Shown: piece by piece, positions 37,773 through 40,706 of the stretch
Numbering within the stretch: the stretch's first letter is position 1
Layout: each line of letters begins with the position of its first letter
Assembly (NCBI GenBank): GCA_964372215.1
Contig: CAYJQC010000035.1
Span: 1 to 40,706 of the forward strand
Length of the DNA stretch: 40,706 nucleotides
Reading direction: 5' to 3'
Source: DAIMFL01 sp964372215
GTDB taxonomy: Bacteria; Pseudomonadota; Alphaproteobacteria; Dongiales; Dongiaceae
Made by a program: the position numbers and the translations under genes
Notes under the pieces: generated by a model
The model's database searches: none
What the model saw: only the letters and a program-made list of their open reading frames with translations
Told to the model about the DNA's origin: nothing

Positions 37773-38360
37773 ATGATGAAGAACCTGCTTGCCGCGGCGG
37801 CGACCGCGGCCCTGCTGGCCGCCACGCCGCTCCTCGCCAACGCGGCCGAAATCGAAGGCCCGGTCAAGGAACTGGTCGATGGCCAGATCCGCGGCTGGAT
37901 CAGCGATCCCACCGTCGTCAACGCCATCAAGGCGCAGAACGCCAAGAATGCCGGCCTCAGCCAGGCCGACGTCGACGCGCTCGACCAGCAGTGGCGCGCC
38001 GAGACCTCGGCCAGCGCCAAGCCGCTGATCGACGAGACCCTGTCCAACGCGCTGTCCGGCTTCCTGAAGAAGGTGAAGGCGGACGGCAAGGGCCTCTACA
38101 CCGAAATCTTCGTGATGGACAACAAGGGCCTCAATGTCGGCCAGAGCGACGTGACGTCGGACTACTGGCAGGGCGACGAGGACAAGTGGCAGAAGACCTA
38201 TGGCGCCGGTCCCGACGCCTTGCTGATCGGCGACGTCGAGCAGGACGAATCGACCCAGCGCTTCCAGACCCAGGTCAGCCTGTCGGTGGTCGATCCGGCG
38301 AACGGCGAGGTGATCGGCGCGGTCACCGTCGGCGTCGACGTCGAGAACCTGACCCAGTAA
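37773..38360 (+). CDS. Exported Cache/PDC-sensor-like protein
   Basis: A 195-residue secreted protein: signal peptide MMKNLLAAAATAALLAATPL (cleavage near ANA-AEI), a helical N-terminal part (ELVDGQIRGWISDPTVVNAIKAQNAK, LDQQWRAE), then a single PDC/Cache-like sensor fold: YTEIFVMDNKGLNVGQSDVTSDYWQGDEDKWQKTY...QVSLSVVDPANGEVIGAVTVGVDVENL. Cache domains normally sit inside chemoreceptors or kinases and bind small ligands; here the domain is freestanding and periplasmic, with no membrane anchor. The MCP gene follows after a strong hairpin, so the two may work together. GGAAGGA lies upstream; ATG 37776 is an equal alternative. Confidence 0.82.
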   Translation: MMKNLLAAAATAALLAATPLLANAAEIEGPVKELVDGQIRGWISDPTVVNAIKAQNAKNAGLSQADVDALDQQWRAETSASAKPLIDETLSNALSGFLKKVKADGKGLYTEIFVMDNKGLNVGQSDVTSDYWQGDEDKWQKTYGAGPDALLIGDVEQDESTQRFQTQVSLSVVDPANGEVIGAVTVGVDVENLTQ

Positions 38361-38368
38361 GCCGCAAC

Positions 38369-38404
38369 GGCACCGCCCGGCGGAGCCTTCCGCCGGGCGG
38401 TGCC
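38369..38404 (+). terminator. Strong 16-bp stem-loop between Cache and MCP genes
   Basis: GGCACCGCCCGGCGGA (38369-38384) and TCCGCCGGGCGGTGCC (38389-38404) are perfectly complementary around GCCT. It begins eight bases after the Cache stop codon. No T-run follows directly, although a pyrimidine-rich stretch lies at 38423-38441. It probably ends most transcripts or protects the 3' end, so the secreted protein would be made in excess over the MCP. Confidence 0.7.
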
Positions 38405-38472
38405 GGTGCACATCCAGCAAGACGCTTCTTCTTCTCTTCTTCGCGACACCTATGCTTTTTCGAGGCTCAAAC

Positions 38473-40182
38473 ATGACCCAGACTGCACGAGACGAGGCAG
38501 ACGACACCAAGTCCCCGGCGCGCCGCTTCCGACTGCCCCGTGGGCGCGGCAAGGACCGCGGCGGCATGAGCATCGGCCGCAAGCTCATCCTGCTGGTGGC
38601 GCTGCTGGTCACGGCCGGCCTGGGCGTGCTTGTCGCGTTGCAGTTCTGGAACGAGCGCAAAGACCTCATGCACGAGGCGACCGTCTATAATGGGATTATC
38701 ACTTACCAGATTGCCGACGCGGTGTCGGGCGGCGTCAAGTGGGAGAAGATTGAGGCCATCGAGAAGGGCTATGCGGAACTGCTGCGCAACGCCGATGCCG
38801 GCCTTGCCTCGGTGATGGTGTTCAAGCCCGACGGCGCCCAACTGGCCGCCGCGAACGCGTCCGACCAGACGGCCTACGATCTTTCCGAGATCCCTACGGC
38901 CGCGGGCACCGGTCTCGAGTCCGGCGGCCACTACGAAGAGTTCACCGACGGCCACTTGGTGATGGCCTATCCGATCATGTCCGGCGCCGACCGCATCGGG
39001 ACGCTGGCCGTGGCCTGGAGCACCGATTCGCTCGACGCCCAGATGCGGGATGTCCTGATCGGCGGCGTCGTCGTCGGCTTCGGCGTGCTGGTCGTGCTGG
39101 TCGGATTGCTCACCGTGGCGCTGAGCAGCAGCGTCACCAAGCCCCTCGGCTCGATGACGTCGGCCATGCAGACCCTGGCCGGCGGCAATCACGGCATCGT
39201 GGTGCCGGCGCTCGATCGCCGCGACGAGATCGGCGACATGGCGCGCGCCGTCCAGGTGTTCAAGGACAATGCGATCGAGGTGGATCGCCTGAAGGCGGAA
39301 CGCGAGGCCGAGCAGCGCCGCGCCGCCGAGGAGCGGCACAATGCGATGCTGGAACTCGCCGCGAAGTTCGAGACAGATGTCGGTACGCTCGTCGACGCGG
39401 TGACTCGTGCCAGCACCGACTTGCAGTCGACGGCGGACGCCATGTCCTCCACCGCCGAGGAGTCGAACCGCCAGGCAAATGTGGTGGCGGCGGCGTCTGA
39501 AGAGGCCTCCGCGAACGTGCAGACGGTCGCCAGCGCGGCGGAGGAACTGACCAGCTCGATCGGCGAGATCTCCCGTCAGGTCGCGCAGTCGGCGAAGATC
39601 GCCGGCGAGGCGGTCAACGAGGCGGATCGAACCAACGCGCGGGTGCACAGCCTTGCCGAGGCGGCGCAGAAGATCGGCGAGGTGGTGAGCCTGATCAACG
39701 ACATCGCCGCCCAGACCAATCTGCTGGCACTCAACGCAACGATCGAGGCGGCGCGTGCGGGCGAGGCGGGCAAGGGCTTCGCGGTGGTCGCCAACGAGGT
39801 GAAGAGTCTGGCCAACCAGACCGCCAAGGCGACCGACGAGATCGGCGCCCAGATCGGCGCGATCCAGTCCTCGACCAGCGACGCCGTCAGCGCGATCGGT
39901 GGCATCGGCAAGATTATCCGCGAGATCAACGAGATTGCCGGCAGCATCGCGGCGGCAGTCGAAGAGCAAGGCGCGGCGACCCAGGAGATTGCCCGCAACG
40001 TCCAGCAGGCGGCATCGGGAACCAGCGAAGTGTCGACCAATATCGGCGGCGTCACCCAGGCCGCCGCCAGGACCGGCACCGCCGCCGGCGCGCTGCTCGA
40101 CGCGGCCAAGGGCCTGTCGCACGATTCGGGCCGCCTGCGCGACGAGGTGACCAGCTTCCTGAGCGAAGTCCGGGCGGCGTGA
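38473..40182 (+). CDS. Methyl-accepting chemotaxis protein
   Basis: A 569-residue transmembrane chemoreceptor. Short basic cytoplasmic N-terminus, TM1 (about 36-57, KLILLVALLVTAGLGVLVAL), periplasmic Cache-like sensor (about 58-190, with ASVMVFKPDGAQLAAAN and GHLVMAYPIMSGADRIGTLAVAWS), TM2 (about 193-215), HAMP (SVTKPLGSMTSAMQTLAGG...RRDEIGDMARAVQVFKDN), and the MCP signalling domain with the hairpin tip INDIAAQTNLLALNATIEAARAGEAGKGFAVVANEVKSLA. No C-terminal CheR-tethering pentapeptide is seen (ends LSEVRAA). The start is ATG 38473 with CGAGG upstream; ATG 38452 is possible. It follows the secreted Cache protein. Confidence 0.93.
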   Translation: MTQTARDEADDTKSPARRFRLPRGRGKDRGGMSIGRKLILLVALLVTAGLGVLVALQFWNERKDLMHEATVYNGIITYQIADAVSGGVKWEKIEAIEKGYAELLRNADAGLASVMVFKPDGAQLAAANASDQTAYDLSEIPTAAGTGLESGGHYEEFTDGHLVMAYPIMSGADRIGTLAVAWSTDSLDAQMRDVLIGGVVVGFGVLVVLVGLLTVALSSSVTKPLGSMTSAMQTLAGGNHGIVVPALDRRDEIGDMARAVQVFKDNAIEVDRLKAEREAEQRRAAEERHNAMLELAAKFETDVGTLVDAVTRASTDLQSTADAMSSTAEESNRQANVVAAASEEASANVQTVASAAEELTSSIGEISRQVAQSAKIAGEAVNEADRTNARVHSLAEAAQKIGEVVSLINDIAAQTNLLALNATIEAARAGEAGKGFAVVANEVKSLANQTAKATDEIGAQIGAIQSSTSDAVSAIGGIGKIIREINEIAGSIAAAVEEQGAATQEIARNVQQAASGTSEVSTNIGGVTQAAARTGTAAGALLDAAKGLSHDSGRLRDEVTSFLSEVRAA

Positions 40183-40206
40183 CGGCGCGGCCCCGTCGGC
40201 CGGCGA

Positions 40207-40503
40207 TCAATCGGCGGCGAACAGGCGCTCGCCGCGCTCGGCGATGATCTGCTTGGCCTTGGTCACGCTGAAGGCGGCGGCCTCGTCGCGGCTGGAGAAG
40301 GTGTCGGCCCGGACGAAGGCGTGCTCCTTGACCCCGTCCGGGAAGGTCCGGGTGATGGTGCCGGCGACCAGCCAGCCGCTGCCCTGGCGCCGCGGCGCCG
40401 GGTGGATCGCATAGCCCTCGTGATCGATCGCCGGGCCGGCGGCGGCGCCTTCGGGCGCCTCCGCCCCGCCGCCGCGCCCGAATAGCTTGCCGAACAGCCC
40501 CAT
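40207..40503 (-). CDS. HlyU-family domain protein
   Basis: A 98-residue protein with MGLFGKLFGRGGG, a short low-complexity linker, then the HlyU-like core: YAIHPAPRRQGSGWLVAGTITRTFPDGVKEHAFVRADTFSSRDEAAAFSVTKAKQIIAERGERLF. In Vibrio, HlyU proper is an ArsR regulator; this small family shares the name but has no helix-turn-helix, so a DNA-binding role is doubtful. It is common in alphaproteobacteria as a single gene of unknown function. It converges with the MCP gene. Confidence 0.85.
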   Translation of the reverse strand: MGLFGKLFGRGGGAEAPEGAAAGPAIDHEGYAIHPAPRRQGSGWLVAGTITRTFPDGVKEHAFVRADTFSSRDEAAAFSVTKAKQIIAERGERLFAAD

Positions 40504-40618
40504 GGTTCCGCGTCCCTTGCTGCGCCGCCGTCCGCGATCGGCAGCCCGACCCCGAGTCTACATCCGCCACCGGGGTTGCCAACCCGAAACGACGTCCGAA
40601 ACGACGCCGCGACGCAAG

Positions 40619-40654
40619 GCGGGCGGCCTCCCCTTGCCGGGGATCGCCGCCCGC
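40619..40654. other. GC-rich hairpin near the window end
   Basis: GCGGGCGGC (40619-40627) pairs with GCCGCCCGC (40646-40654), and CCCC/GGGG pairs inside around TTGC. It lies upstream of the HlyU gene (minus strand), so it would more likely end a gene outside the window. The rest of 40504-40706 holds nothing I recognise. The final bases are a run of 13 C (40669-40681) and one of 10 G (40694-40703), suspicious as contig-end sequence. Confidence 0.5.
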
Positions 40655-40706
40655 TTGACTGTGCGCCGCCCCCCCCCCCCCGGGCGGGGCGGCGGGGGGG
40701 GGGCCC

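Overview
The window is a high-GC (about 70% by eye) chromosomal segment of an alphaproteobacterium, most likely of the Rhodospirillales type. The signs are a large NAD-dependent glutamate dehydrogenase, a DUF1674/SDHAF4 protein, the htpX-rsmB-rpe-heparinase-purH housekeeping gene set, a HlyU-domain protein, and two kinds of short interspersed palindromic repeats typical of high-GC alphaproteobacteria. No rRNA, tRNA, CRISPR array, integrase or transposase was seen. The last 40 bases are long C and G runs and look like a contig end.

Layout. 1-4573: 3' half of NAD-glutamate dehydrogenase, a YbjQ-family protein, a UMF1-type MFS permease and an SRPBCC protein. 4595-10297 (minus): purH, preceded in the same direction by a three-gene cassette (WecA/WbpL-like phosphosugar transferase, WbpV-like reductase/epimerase, WbpM-like dehydratase) that fits synthesis and loading of the first O-antigen sugar. 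10547-12626: a kappa-GST/DsbA-type isomerase and a divergent UDP-sugar dehydrogenase. 12891-15358 (plus): a compact redox operon with a PepSY protein, an unlisted 43-aa membrane peptide, a cytochrome b, an SHP-type oxygen-binding cytochrome c (DUF1924), a flavin reductase and a diheme cytochrome c (DHC). It is flanked by an imperfect direct duplication that carries a decayed end of the sugar dehydrogenase gene. 15625-20657 (minus): heparinase II/III, rpe, rsmB, htpX. 20829-21002: DUF1674.

21205-22681 (minus): a SAM methyltransferase and a PPOX-family flavoprotein, divergent from a MocR/PdxR-type regulator (22738-24311) that is frameshifted. 24377-26914: a pirin, and an ABC-F ATPase facing it. 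27312-35320 (plus): a complete kdp potassium operon (27-aa peptide, kdpF, A, B, C, D, E) with a KdpE-like operator upstream. 35355-37295 (minus): acetyl-CoA synthetase. 37773-40182 (plus): a secreted Cache/PDC-like protein next to a methyl-accepting chemotaxis protein, with a CtrA-like box upstream. 40207-40503 (minus): HlyU-domain protein.

The strongest candidate for something under-described is the SHP/DHC/cytochrome b operon. It has three extra components (PepSY, the 43-aa membrane peptide, a flavin reductase), and its SHP has Asp where I recall the haem-ligating Asn. Other points worth a look are the scar duplication around that operon, the 27-aa peptide ahead of kdpF, the 43-bp palindrome upstream of acs, and the MocR frameshift.
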